Below, piece by piece: positions 1 through 8,581 of a stretch of 64,000 nt of DNA (its first letter is position 1; each line of letters opens with the position of its first letter). The position numbers were made by a program, and so were the translations under genes. The stretch covers positions 1,197,001-1,261,000 of the forward strand of contig NZ_CP134696.1 of the NCBI RefSeq assembly GCF_031851795.1, given 5' to 3'. The notes beneath the pieces are model-generated. The model made no database searches and was not told the origin of the DNA. It was given only the letters and a program-made list of their open reading frames with translations. Origin of the DNA: Pontibacter sp. G13 (lineage in GTDB: Bacteria; Bacteroidota; Bacteroidia; J057).

Positions 1-512
1 GTCAACCACGGCACTTTGCCTCCGGCAGCTTGAAGGACTTCCTGCACGACATCCTCTCCCCCATTGAACTTATTGAAGGCAAACAACTTGCGGTTACAAT
101 CGGTATCGTCTGCGGCCTCATTCATGATGCCCTCATGATTGCTCCCCCAAGGATCAGGCGCATGATCCATGAAGGTTTCCTCGGAGCTTTTGAAGGTGCC
201 GAATACCATCGGAGTCAGGTTGCCGGGCATGCCCCAATCTTCCAGGGTAGCGGTCGTGTCTGGCTTGCCGGGGGTCTCGGGATCTGCAGGCCAAGTCATG
301 GCCACAAAGGTCTGCCATGCGAAGGCATTGGTGCAGGATTGGTTCAGGACATCGACATCCATCGGCAGGGTCGGCTTGAAGGCCACCTGTACACAGCCTG
401 CTCCAAATACGGCCGCAGCCGAAGCATCCGTAGATGTCTGTTGGCGAGAAGCGAGTTCACACCCCACCAGAACGGAAAGGACCATCGCGGTCAGCAAGAG
501 ATATTTTTTCAT
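1..512 (-). CDS. Lipoprotein of unknown function, C-terminus beyond window edge
   Basis: An open frame on the minus strand starts at the ATG at 512-510 and runs off the left edge without a stop, so about 170 N-terminal residues are visible. It opens with a lipoprotein signal peptide (MKKYLLLTAMVLSVLVGC, lipobox LVGC). A stretch with WQTFVAMTWPADPETPGKP then resembles, from memory, uncharacterised bacterial exported proteins that share a W..F..L.WP motif; I cannot assign a function. The start is 2 nt after the stop of the upstream secreted protein gene, so the two are almost certainly one transcript and may form one envelope complex. Opposite-strand frames here are shadows. Confidence 0.7.
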   Translation of the reverse strand, partial: MKKYLLLTAMVLSVLVGCELASRQQTSTDASAAAVFGAGCVQVAFKPTLPMDVDVLNQSCTNAFAWQTFVAMTWPADPETPGKPDTTATLEDWGMPGNLTPMVFGTFKSSEETFMDHAPDPWGSNHEGIMNEAADDTDCNRKLFAFNKFNGGEDVVQEVLQAAGGKVPWL

Positions 513-514
513 GA

Positions 515-2275
515 CTATTGGGTGATGGGATTGAGGTCAGCAGGAAGAGTGCCAGCGGCAACGACTTGAATCATTTGGGGAATGGGGATTCCTGCGCCTG
601 TTTTGGAGTTCTTGATCAGGAGATCGTACCGTCCAACTTCGGCATCTGCAGGGGTCTCGACAGTCAACATATACAGGTAGGTTCCTTCAAGTGCGGGGAG
701 ATTGGCGATCCGAGTGGTAGGTCCTGCGTATCGCGCCTCCAACACCTTCAGCGGAGAATTGGGGAAGGAAATCTCCAAAGCGTCTGAGTCTGCCTGATCT
801 ACATTGTCGACGACCAGTGCCAAATTGGTGACTGTGGTATTCTGGGCGACTTGCAGAATATTGCAGGTCACATTGGAATAGGTTGGGAGATTGGTCAGAA
901 TACTCGCCTCCAGCACGTTGTAGTTGGTGAAATAATCATAGCCGGGGACCTGATTGTCGGAAGTACAAGCCTGGGGGGTTTGCTTGACACTGTAGGGCTT
1001 TCCGCCCGCTGCCAATTGCACTTCGAATGCTTGCATGACCTGAGATCCGAATTCGATTTCTTTCCCCAAAATGGATAGGTCAGAGATCGTCAGATCGGAA
1101 TTCCATGACGGAGGAATCTCCATGATCATGTGCAGGATCATATTGTTGGGATAATCCGTGGTATCTACCACGCCTCTTACAAATCGAAAGCAATCCTCGA
1201 TCTTGGCTCCAGTGGGGGCGCCATCTGGCAATTGGAAATATTGGTACTGAGGCTCCTGAAGATATAAGCCTACGGGATTGAGCAGGCTCACCTGCATCCC
1301 CAATGATGCGGCTTGATAGACATTCTGCCCAATGTGCGGATCGCTATGACGAAATCTTCGGCCATACTTCCCGCAGCAGACCATGGTGTTGGCCACTTTG
1401 GCATCTGGGAAATCTTCCCGCAAAACAGCTGCTCCGCCCGCCAGTACAATCTCCGCACTCAACTCATTGGGCGGACTCGTCAAGTGCATGGCGCCTCCAT
1501 AGCTTTCTGTCATCACGGTGCCGCTATTCCACTTGTTGATGGGATTGTAGGCAGGACGTCCCGTTTCGCGGACGATGGGCACCGAGCCATCGGGATTGGT
1601 GAGGTACAGATCCTCCAACTGGATGTTGTCGTTTTCGAGGGTTTTTCGGTAGAGTTCCAGTACCAATTCGGGGTCAATTTTCCAGAGGGTCCAATAGTAC
1701 TCCGGATTTTCGCAGGTGAAATGAAGCTTGGTGATTTTGCCTGAATCGTTTCGTACAATTCCCATTTCGCAGTATTCATCCAACCAACCACGCGGTCCAT
1801 AGGGATCCATCAATTTGAGGTCGTTGGGATTGGGATCGCACGGACTAGCAGGAATGAACGGCAAGCTGTCCTTGTACTTGTCGAAATATGCCTGAGGACC
1901 GATATCCGCCAGTTCGAATCGCTGCTCGGATTTGGCTGTTTGCATGTAGTACATGATCCGACCGGGGAATGCCTGCCAGCGGACCGGAACCAATGCTGCG
2001 CCATCAAAGAAGTCCGGATCATCTTTGGGATTGACATAGTAAGGCCCCGGAGCGGTGTGATCATATCCGCCACTCAGGTTGTAGACTGAAGAAGTCAGCG
2101 TGTAACGATTGACGTACTGGTCCCAAGCGGAGAAAAAAGCTTGAGCCACACTGTCTGGTGAGTTGGCGAGGTCCTTGGCTCCTTGGTACGCAGGGGTATG
2201 GAATACGAATCCATCTTGCGCAAAGGAGGCCAACGTCGCCAACAGGAGCATTCCTGTTAGGATTGACTTACCCAT
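515..2275 (-). CDS. Secreted protein of unknown function (586 aa)
   Basis: The product has a clear Sec signal peptide (MGKSILTGMLLLATLASFAQ) and no lipobox, so it is periplasmic or exported. The mature part is acidic and rich in Trp, Tyr and Pro, with several Cys (two in SPCDPNP and DEYCEMG, a pair in TMVCCGKYG) that could form disulfides. I recognise no catalytic motif. The last about 100 residues look like a beta-rich, surface-type domain, but no T9SS sorting signal is visible (it ends DLNPITQ). It is the first gene of a two-gene unit with the lipoprotein that starts 2 nt downstream. The ATG at 2275 is chosen because the signal peptide begins there. Confidence 0.75.
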   Translation of the reverse strand: MGKSILTGMLLLATLASFAQDGFVFHTPAYQGAKDLANSPDSVAQAFFSAWDQYVNRYTLTSSVYNLSGGYDHTAPGPYYVNPKDDPDFFDGAALVPVRWQAFPGRIMYYMQTAKSEQRFELADIGPQAYFDKYKDSLPFIPASPCDPNPNDLKLMDPYGPRGWLDEYCEMGIVRNDSGKITKLHFTCENPEYYWTLWKIDPELVLELYRKTLENDNIQLEDLYLTNPDGSVPIVRETGRPAYNPINKWNSGTVMTESYGGAMHLTSPPNELSAEIVLAGGAAVLREDFPDAKVANTMVCCGKYGRRFRHSDPHIGQNVYQAASLGMQVSLLNPVGLYLQEPQYQYFQLPDGAPTGAKIEDCFRFVRGVVDTTDYPNNMILHMIMEIPPSWNSDLTISDLSILGKEIEFGSQVMQAFEVQLAAGGKPYSVKQTPQACTSDNQVPGYDYFTNYNVLEASILTNLPTYSNVTCNILQVAQNTTVTNLALVVDNVDQADSDALEISFPNSPLKVLEARYAGPTTRIANLPALEGTYLYMLTVETPADAEVGRYDLLIKNSKTGAGIPIPQMIQVVAAGTLPADLNPITQ

Positions 2276-2599
2276 AATAAATCAAAATTGGAGTTGAGAA
2301 TTCTTTGTAGCCCTGATTTTCAAGCCTTTCCTATTGAAAAGACTCCCTTTCAGATCGGCCAATTCGTGAAGTAGACAACAGTTGGATGGTTTACATTATC
2401 TGCCTTCATGAACTTAATTGATAAGTTAGGACAATTACCATTTATTTAATAACCTGTAATGCCAAATTTTTGAAATCAAGTACAAACACTGTTTCAATCC
2501 CCACCTGATTTTCCTTGTGCCCCCCACCTTTGGGTCCCCCTCTTTTTGGGGGGTCAATCCTCCATGAAACTACCGAGGCTCAAGGTTCAGTTCCCTCCC

Positions 2600-2633
2600 A
2601 AAAACAATTGCGGCCCCGATTGGGGCCGCAATT
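2600..2633 (-). terminator. Intrinsic terminator of the alginate lyase gene
   Basis: A perfect 12-bp stem (AATTGCGGCCCC at 2606-2617 and its complement at 2622-2633, loop GATT) is followed on the minus strand by a run of Ts (plus-strand As just below 2606). It lies about 35 bp past the lyase stop. The rest of the 391-bp gap to 2275 holds C- and G-rich runs around 2518-2560 that could fold, and I see no gene in it. Confidence 0.8.
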
Positions 2634-2666
2634 CCGAGCAAGAAATTTCGAATTCAATAACTATTC

Positions 2667-4643
2667 TTAATAAGTCTCAACCAAGTTGATGCTGCTCACG
2701 GCAACTTCACCGTATGCAGTCAACGGCTCATCTTGGCTGTAGTTCGATTTGAAATCGCTCAAGAAGATCGAAGACTGGGTATAGCATCCCACCTTGAAAT
2801 ATCCAGTATTGTCGGAAGAAGCCCAAGTACGGCTGTAGTTGGTGCCTTGATCCAAGTTTTCGATCAAACAAGTGATATCTCCATTGTCAACCGTAACGGT
2901 GACGCGAAGGTCTTCCCCGAGATTGTAATCGAGTGCATTTCCGGTATCCTTGTTGGACTCATTCCAGATGATGTAGACTCCGATATCGGCATGGTACTGC
3001 ACGCGCAAAGGCTCATCGCTCGGACCGTGGATCTGAACCATGGACACTTCAGGCTTGACTACAGGTACCTGTGTTACTCGCAGATTAGTTTGGAGATACT
3101 GGTAGTCATCGACAGACCAGTAGTTGTCTCCGCCTCCTACACGTTGACGCAGCTCCGAACGTGGATAGTAGGAACCGCTCGTGGTAGCTCCTGCGCAGTG
3201 ACCGCGGAAATACACCTCGCCATTCGACGCATAGAAATAGGGAGGATACTCATAGTCGATCAAGTTGTTGTCCTTGATTTCGTGGGCATCGTTGTTGCGG
3301 TTACTGGCACTGGTGGAGTTGGAGCTGTCATCTCCATTGGCGTCTACCGGGAGGGTGATTTTCCATTCCACCAAGCTTGGAATGATGTCGGTTGGATACA
3401 CTGTACCACCGCCTCCACCACCGGATGGAGTAGCATTGACGGATTGTCCAGAAGATCCATTGCCTGAGGCATCATAGGCAACAGCGGTGAAGGTGTAGCT
3501 CGTACCATTGGTCAAACCAGTGATGGTCAAAGAGCTGCCTGTGGTCGTCTGAGATCCTCCAGCATAGCTTACCTCCACGTAGCTGAAATCGCTGTCGCCG
3601 GGATTGTTCCAGGACAGAGCCACCTGACCATTCCCAGCATTCGCAGAGAGGCTAGAAACATTTCCGGGAGGTGTAGTATCGCCACCACCCGATCCGGAAT
3701 CCTGACCGTAGATATCCAGTTCGGTGATGCTGTTCCAGGAGTTGGCAGAGTTTCCGTAGCCAATCACACGGACATATCGCCCGGTAGCATCGGTTACATC
3801 ATAGGATTCCAGTGCCAAGGTGTTCCCACTGGAATTGCTGTCGTAGACTTTGACGAGGGAATTGGTGGTTGTACCCACCCAAATTTCGAAATCGGCAGCA
3901 CGCTGGTCGCCTTTGTACCAAGCGATGTCCACGGACTCTACGAGTTTGCTGCTTCCCAAATCAAACGTGATGTACTGGCCATTGCCATTGGCAGACCAAC
4001 GGGTGTTGAGGTCTCCGTCGCGGGTGTTGGCTGGCCCGTTACCGTCGTCAGCCGAAGCTGTCACAGTGCTTACGGATAGTTCGGTTGTGGAGCCGCCTCC
4101 ACCTCCGCCGCCACCGCCGCCGGAACCGCTATTTGCCCAGAGCTCGAAATCATCCACACGGCCTGTACCGCCATTGTACTTGCCATAGATTTCGATACTG
4201 GTGGCGCTACCCGTGTTGAAGCTTACGCTTACTTGGGTCCAACTGGAATAGTCTCCGCCATCTTCTACAGTGGAGCTTCCCAAGTCTACGCCAATGGTTC
4301 CTTTCTCAAGCACCCATGCACGCAATTCGTAGTCGGTATTCGCCGTCACCGAAACAGATTGGGACACTTCACCACCGCTTCCGGTGATTTTGGCAGATTT
4401 GGAACCCGTGTGGGCATCTCCTGAAATCGCGGAAGGATCGACGTCACTCCAATCCGTAAAATTGTTTTCAAATCCGGGATTGTCCAGAGATACGGGGGTG
4501 GGTGTGCCTGAACCTCCAGTGGTTGAGGCGAGCGTCAGGGGCTTGTCGTCTCCCATGGGGGAGAGCTGGGTACGCTGGCACCCGGCTAGTACGACCGCAC
4601 ACACCGACACCAAGCAGAGTAGCCAGTTAGTGGTCTTTTTCAT
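2667..4643 (-). CDS. Multidomain alginate lyase, polysaccharide lyase family 7, lipoprotein
   Basis: This gene encodes a surface or periplasmic lipoprotein that should cleave alginate by beta-elimination. The ATG at 4643 is preferred over an upstream frame extension because a lipoprotein signal starts there (lipobox VLAGC, Cys22). Domains in order: a carbohydrate-binding jelly-roll module (about 53-175), a poly-Gly linker, an F5/8-type C (discoidin/CBM32-like) domain (about 195-315, RDGDLNTRWSA), a fibronectin III domain (about 325-405), then the PL7 catalytic domain (about 425-650). PL7 hallmarks are visible: RSELRQR, the QIH motif (MVQIHG) and YFKVGCYTQS. No T9SS C-terminal domain is present, in line with lipid anchoring. 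An operator-like double palindrome sits just upstream. The substrate (alginate) is inferred from the family; other polyuronates are possible. Confidence 0.92.
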   Translation of the reverse strand: MKKTTNWLLCLVSVCAVVLAGCQRTQLSPMGDDKPLTLASTTGGSGTPTPVSLDNPGFENNFTDWSDVDPSAISGDAHTGSKSAKITGSGGEVSQSVSVTANTDYELRAWVLEKGTIGVDLGSSTVEDGGDYSSWTQVSVSFNTGSATSIEIYGKYNGGTGRVDDFELWANSGSGGGGGGGGGGSTTELSVSTVTASADDGNGPANTRDGDLNTRWSANGNGQYITFDLGSSKLVESVDIAWYKGDQRAADFEIWVGTTTNSLVKVYDSNSSGNTLALESYDVTDATGRYVRVIGYGNSANSWNSITELDIYGQDSGSGGGDTTPPGNVSSLSANAGNGQVALSWNNPGDSDFSYVEVSYAGGSQTTTGSSLTITGLTNGTSYTFTAVAYDASGNGSSGQSVNATPSGGGGGGTVYPTDIIPSLVEWKITLPVDANGDDSSNSTSASNRNNDAHEIKDNNLIDYEYPPYFYASNGEVYFRGHCAGATTSGSYYPRSELRQRVGGGDNYWSVDDYQYLQTNLRVTQVPVVKPEVSMVQIHGPSDEPLRVQYHADIGVYIIWNESNKDTGNALDYNLGEDLRVTVTVDNGDITCLIENLDQGTNYSRTWASSDNTGYFKVGCYTQSSIFLSDFKSNYSQDEPLTAYGEVAVSSINLVETY

Positions 4644-4670
4644 TGTAGTGATTTTGAGAGTTAGTCCATT

Positions 4671-4697
4671 TTGGTTCACCAAATTTTGGTAAACCAA
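4671..4697. promoter_or_regulatory. Tandem TTGGTnnACCAA palindromes, GntR/UxuR-type operator
   Basis: Two dyads, TTGGTTCACCAA (4671-4682) and TTGGTAAACCAA (4686-4697), lie 15 bp apart centre to centre, 28-54 bp before the alginate lyase start. TTGGTnnACCAA matches the type of site bound by GntR/FadR-family uronate regulators (UxuR/ExuR). That makes a uronate-responsive repressor or activator the likely ligand; this is inference. Confidence 0.6.
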
Positions 4698-4958
4698 TTT
4701 TTATTGAACTTAGCAAAAGATCTCAAAACCCAAAAGTCCTTGGATGATTTTGCTGGAAAAAATTTCACCGAACGGTGGTTATTTGATGCTAAGGCCGTTT
4801 TGGGCATACTATTTATTCATAACCCTGATTCATAAGGAGTTCCAGATATTGGCAAATAGTGTTAGGTTAGGAAAGCATTCGGGATTGGGCTATATTTCGA
4901 ATTCATTTACCATCACATTCCTTCAACAAAACATCTCCATTACCTAGCTTTCTTCTCC

Positions 4959-5624
4959 ATGAAAAACCTATCGATTCTGCTATTCTTGGCACTCAGCCTT
5001 CCACTTGGTCTTCAGGCGCAATCCAGCGAGATGAATCCTGAAATTCGTTTCTATTTTACCCCAACCGAATTACTCAATCTGCACCCAAGGCTCAGATTCG
5101 GGGTCGAATATGCCCATGCAGCCAATCGGGGAATTCTGCTGGAATATGGAATCGGCCATCAAAACCTCGTCACCAACACGATCTTTCCGCAGGGAAACAG
5201 ATGGAAAAATGACTACCGTTCCCACCAGGTACAGCTCTCCTACCTCTTCTACAAAAACCCCTACAATCGCAGCACGACCTATGCGGGATTCACCGCCTTT
5301 TACCATCGGGTATCAGATCTCGTGCGGGAAGGGTCTATCCGCGATCAGGAGACCAATTCCATTGTCATGTTTCCAGAAGGCACCATGAAATTGGCCAAGG
5401 GAGGGATTTTGGCTCGAATCGGTGCCAATATCCGGATGACGGATTGGATGATGTTTAGTATGTATGGGGCTGGGGGAATTTCCTTCCGTCACATCACCTA
5501 CCGCGATTTGGTGCAGCCCCAGGAAGGGGGAGTCTTGGTGGACATGAGATACGCCACTGAAGGCTGGGATGAGTTGATTGACCTCCAAATGGGCATGGCG
5601 CTCATCATCCGGATCGCCGAATAG
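4959..5624 (+). CDS. Predicted outer-membrane beta-barrel-like protein (221 aa)
   Basis: The product has a Sec signal peptide (MKNLSILLFLALSLPLGLQA). The rest alternates hydrophobic and polar residues with frequent aromatics (EIRFYFTPTE, RFGVEYAHA, HQVQLSYLFY, TYAGFTAFYHR), which is typical of small Bacteroidota outer-membrane barrels. It ends with a strand-like segment (LQMGMALIIRIAE). No catalytic residues stand out and the function is unknown. It lies 42 nt before the serine hydrolase gene on the same strand and may be co-transcribed with it. The region 4698-4958 upstream has no convincing gene. Confidence 0.7.
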   Translation: MKNLSILLFLALSLPLGLQAQSSEMNPEIRFYFTPTELLNLHPRLRFGVEYAHAANRGILLEYGIGHQNLVTNTIFPQGNRWKNDYRSHQVQLSYLFYKNPYNRSTTYAGFTAFYHRVSDLVREGSIRDQETNSIVMFPEGTMKLAKGGILARIGANIRMTDWMMFSMYGAGGISFRHITYRDLVQPQEGGVLVDMRYATEGWDELIDLQMGMALIIRIAE

Positions 5625-5666
5625 ATCTGCTGCTGTAACCAATCCTAATTCCTGAATTCTCCATTC

Positions 5667-6791
5667 ATGATGATGATGACAGATGCCTTCCCTACTTGGG
5701 CAAGGTGGATTCCCCTATGTTTCATGGGAATTATGAGCGCTTGCCAATCCGTGGAACCCCCTCAATCTTTATCTGCGCTCCATGAGCAACTCGTTTCCAC
5801 CGCTGACATTCCGGCTGTTGCCATGTTGGTAGTCGAGGCCGATTCCATTCATTACCTGTCCGCACAGGGAGTTCGCTTTCTCGATAGTGAAGATTCTATT
5901 GCCCTCGATGATCCTTTCCATCTAGGCTCCAACACCAAGGCCATGACAGCACTTGGGATTGCCAAGTGGCTGGATCAAGCTCCTCAGGGCTGGAACACGC
6001 CACTCCAAGCACTCATGGCTGGAACTGGCCTTGAGATTCTGCCACCTTACCAAGGGATTACGATGGCAGATCTGCTCAGTCACCGGGCTGGAATTGCCCC
6101 CTTTACGGATTTGATGGCTTTTGACACCCTGCCCAAATGGTCGGGTTCGGTCAGGGACAGACGCTTGGCCTTTACAGAATGGCTGGTACACCAGCCACCC
6201 GGGCCACAGGGCGAATACGACTACTCCAATAGCGGATATACGGTAGCGGCTACGATTTTGGAACAACACACCGGCTTGAGCTGGGAGGAATGGATGCAAG
6301 ATTCGGTATTTGAACCGCTGGGCATACAGGCGGGATTTGGATGGCCGATGGATCATCTGGAAAATCCGATTTTGGGTCACTACTCAGGGGAAATGGGAAT
6401 GCCCCCGATTGCCCACACCCCTGAGATGTCCTATCGTGTTTCTCCCCTGATCGCGTCCGCAGGAGACATCATGATTTCCGCTCCAGAATGGGCCAAATTG
6501 CTACAGGAATTTCTGCGAGGACATCGGGGAGAATCGACCTTCCTTGGACAAGAACAGTGGAAGTATTTACTGGAAAGCCGGCCCACGTACAGCATGGGAT
6601 GGCGAAGGGAAGTTGAAAATGGGATCGAGATATTTCATCATGCGGGAACGGCTGGCACATTCTATACCACAGCAGTGATAATCCCTGATCGCAATATCGC
6701 CTTTGCCATCATGACCAGCGCAGGGCCTGATTTCGCGGGAGACCCAATACTATCCATAAAGCAAGTATTGACTGATCGTTATACACGGTAA
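5667..6791 (+). CDS. Serine hydrolase, class C beta-lactamase/PBP-like, lipoprotein
   Basis: This is a member of the beta-lactamase-related serine hydrolase family (AmpC/EstB/D-aminopeptidase fold). The catalytic SxxK is SNTK (Ser88 to Lys91, in FHLGSNTKAM). The second motif is YSN (Tyr186 in YDYSNSGYT), and HAG (in FHHAGTAGTF, near 329) fills the KTG position. A lipobox (IMSAC, Cys26) predicts periplasmic membrane anchoring. The start is uncertain because four Met codons begin the frame. The substrate could be a peptide, an ester or a beta-lactam; the family does not settle it. A palindromic, AT-rich 294-bp gap follows. Confidence 0.88.
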   Translation: MMMMTDAFPTWARWIPLCFMGIMSACQSVEPPQSLSALHEQLVSTADIPAVAMLVVEADSIHYLSAQGVRFLDSEDSIALDDPFHLGSNTKAMTALGIAKWLDQAPQGWNTPLQALMAGTGLEILPPYQGITMADLLSHRAGIAPFTDLMAFDTLPKWSGSVRDRRLAFTEWLVHQPPGPQGEYDYSNSGYTVAATILEQHTGLSWEEWMQDSVFEPLGIQAGFGWPMDHLENPILGHYSGEMGMPPIAHTPEMSYRVSPLIASAGDIMISAPEWAKLLQEFLRGHRGESTFLGQEQWKYLLESRPTYSMGWRREVENGIEIFHHAGTAGTFYTTAVIIPDRNIAFAIMTSAGPDFAGDPILSIKQVLTDRYTR

Positions 6792-6821
6792 TTAGGATAT
6801 TTTAGATTTTCCACACAAAAA

Positions 6822-6833
6822 TCTCCTAGGAGA
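6822..6833. promoter_or_regulatory. Perfect palindrome with repeated ATCTCCTA half sites
   Basis: TCTCCTAGGAGA is a perfect 12-bp dyad. The half site ATCTCCTA recurs at about 6851, and a weaker TTCTCCT follows at about 6863. It sits between the serine hydrolase and the zinc-ribbon genes, about 45-80 bp before a promoter-like sequence, and could be an operator. No regulator is identified. Confidence 0.3.
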
Positions 6834-6875
6834 CTAAAAACAAAAGAATGATCTCCTAAATATTCTCCTTAATTA

Positions 6876-6906
6876 TTTCACTTTAATGTGAAAAATAATA
6901 CCTTTA
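6876..6906 (+). promoter_or_regulatory. Likely Bacteroidota promoter for the zinc-ribbon gene cluster
   Basis: TTTC (6876-6879), 19 nt, then TACCTTTA (6899-6906). Each box differs by one base from the phylum consensus TTTG-N19-TAnnTTTG. It would give a 5' leader of about 170 nt, which contains a GCAGCA...TGCTGC hairpin near 6954-6982. Confidence 0.4.
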
Positions 6907-7085
6907 CATCATCAAACACAACCATAAACACTTAAGACCTCCTATATATTCAGGCAGCACATGCTTTTCTGAATGCTGCTCCGGCATATTTGAAGGGGGC
7001 GAAATTTTTCCACAACCTATTGTTCGGCTAGCAGCGCAACACTACCTTGCCAAACAATCACCCTCTTACCTAATCTCGACAAATC

Positions 7086-7691
7086 ATGGTCATTTACGGA
7101 CAAAGAGCTGCACATATCGGCACCGCACCATCCCAAAACGGCGTGTGCCCCAATTGCGAGTCCGAAGGCACAATCGCCTACAGCTATTTCAGCCGCCACG
7201 CACATGTTTTTTGGATTCCTTTGTTTCCATTCGGCAAGACGGGAGCCGCAGTATGTACCAATTGCCAGCACACCATGGAGCCGAAGCAGATGCCCAAGCT
7301 CATGAAGGCAGAGTTCAAGGAACTCAAGGCAGATTTCAAAACGCCTATCTGGCAATTCTCAGGCTTGGCCATCATCGCGGGTCTATTTGGATGGGGATAC
7401 TTTAGCGCCCAACAGACCAAAGCAAATACACAGGAGTACGTCGCTGCCCCTCAGATGAATGATGTGTACACCATCCAATCCGATGACGAAGAATACACCA
7501 CCATCAAGGTGGCTGGTGTAGATGAGGATTCTGTCTATATCTACATCAATACCATGGCCGTGGACAAGAAATCTGGGATCTACAAAATCGACAAGGAAGA
7601 ATATTATCTGGACGTACCTCTGGGTGTACAACATTCCTACCTCGATAGCCTATACCAAGATGGGACGATCTTGGAAATAGAGCGCGAATAA
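7086..7691 (+). CDS. Zinc-ribbon membrane protein, first of a tandem pair (201 aa)
   Basis: The N-terminal cytoplasmic part carries a four-Cys zinc ribbon: CPNCESEG (about 20-25) and CTNCQH (about 58-63). Between them lies an aromatic stretch (AHVFWIPLFPFGKTG) typical of small zinc-ribbon proteins. One transmembrane helix follows (about 96-113, FSGLAIIAGLFGWGYFSA), then an exported acidic domain of about 85 residues that ends with a repeated LDSLYQDGTILEIER motif. The downstream neighbour is a clear paralogue of the same length with the same order of parts. The function is unknown; one-pass topology suggests sensing or anchoring. The two genes are separated by a terminator. Confidence 0.75.
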   Translation: MVIYGQRAAHIGTAPSQNGVCPNCESEGTIAYSYFSRHAHVFWIPLFPFGKTGAAVCTNCQHTMEPKQMPKLMKAEFKELKADFKTPIWQFSGLAIIAGLFGWGYFSAQQTKANTQEYVAAPQMNDVYTIQSDDEEYTTIKVAGVDEDSVYIYINTMAVDKKSGIYKIDKEEYYLDVPLGVQHSYLDSLYQDGTILEIERE

Positions 7692-7713
7692 GCCCGAGTT
7701 TCCGCTTTCATCC

Positions 7714-7759
7714 TCCGCCGAATGTTTCCCGCTAGGGGGCACATTCGGCGGATTTTTTT
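7714..7759 (+). terminator. Intrinsic terminator after the first zinc-ribbon gene
   Basis: TCCGCCGAATGT (7714-7725) pairs perfectly with ACATTCGGCGGA (7741-7752) across a 15-nt loop and is followed by seven Ts (7753-7759). Confidence 0.88.
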
Positions 7760-7857
7760 CAGGCAGTAAGCTCGTATTTGCAGAAAGGATATAATGTCCG
7801 ATCTTTCGGAAATAAATACCTTGCCCTCAATACCAAGTCCCATTTAGCACAATAACC

Positions 7858-8463
7858 ATGATCATCTACGGCGAAAATAATCCCGGTATTGGCTTTGTCC
7901 GTTCCGACAATGCGATCTGCCCCAACTGTGATTCCGAAGGAACCATACGGTATGAAATCATTGGGAAATATTTTCATATTTTCTGGATTCCTGTGGTTCC
8001 TTCTGGCAAAACAGGGGGAGCTGTCTGCAGTCAGTGCGACCATGTGATGCATCCTGACGAGATGCCCAAGTTCATAAAAGCTGAGTTCAAAGAGGCAAAA
8101 TCATCCATCCCAATACCTTGGTGGCAATTTCTCGGATTGGGCTCATTGGCCATTCTGATATTAATCGGACAACTCAATAACAGGTTTGAGTTCAGCCATG
8201 CGGAGGAATATCTCGCCCATCCTAAAATTGATGACGTCTACACCATTCGATTGGCTGAACAGGAATACACAAGCTATCGGATCGACATGATCTACGCGGA
8301 CAGTGTCTTCATGCAGCCCAATGATTATTCCGTAGAGAAGGAATATGAAATTCAAGAAATTGACATTCCCCAATTCTACCTCGATACCCTGATCGGTTTC
8401 CAGAAAAGTGAGCTGGACAGCCTGTACCAATCCGGGCAAATCACCGAAATCAACCGTCCCTAA
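7858..8463 (+). CDS. Zinc-ribbon membrane protein, second of a tandem pair (201 aa)
   Basis: A paralogue of the preceding gene. It has the same CPNCDSEG and CSQCDH zinc-ribbon pairs, the same FHIFWIPVVPSGKTGG core, EMPKFIKAEFKEAK before one transmembrane helix (about 84-100, FLGLGSLAILILIGQL), and an extracytoplasmic tail ending LDSLYQSGQITEINRP. The two differ mainly in the exported domain, which suggests duplication followed by divergence of a ligand- or partner-binding face. The function is unknown. The terminator between them means it probably has its own promoter in 7760-7857. Confidence 0.75.
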   Translation: MIIYGENNPGIGFVRSDNAICPNCDSEGTIRYEIIGKYFHIFWIPVVPSGKTGGAVCSQCDHVMHPDEMPKFIKAEFKEAKSSIPIPWWQFLGLGSLAILILIGQLNNRFEFSHAEEYLAHPKIDDVYTIRLAEQEYTSYRIDMIYADSVFMQPNDYSVEKEYEIQEIDIPQFYLDTLIGFQKSELDSLYQSGQITEINRP

Positions 8464-8581
8464 CCTTTTGCAGAGCTACCGATAGCCCAATGCCGCAAAA
8501 ATTTCCGGATTTCGGCAATGCATGTTTGAGGCGTTACGACTTTTTGACGAAAGATCACTCTTTCTCCCAAATTCGGCACGC

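Noticed and set aside
4744-4947. Short open frame between the alginate lyase and the outer-membrane-like gene
   Set aside because: It has no recognisable content, is AT-rich and contains no signal or motif; the region is more likely promoter space.
6950-6985. Hairpin in the leader before the zinc-ribbon gene as a riboswitch
   Set aside because: A GCAGCA/TGCTGC stem is present, but no known riboswitch core or conserved junction was recognised.
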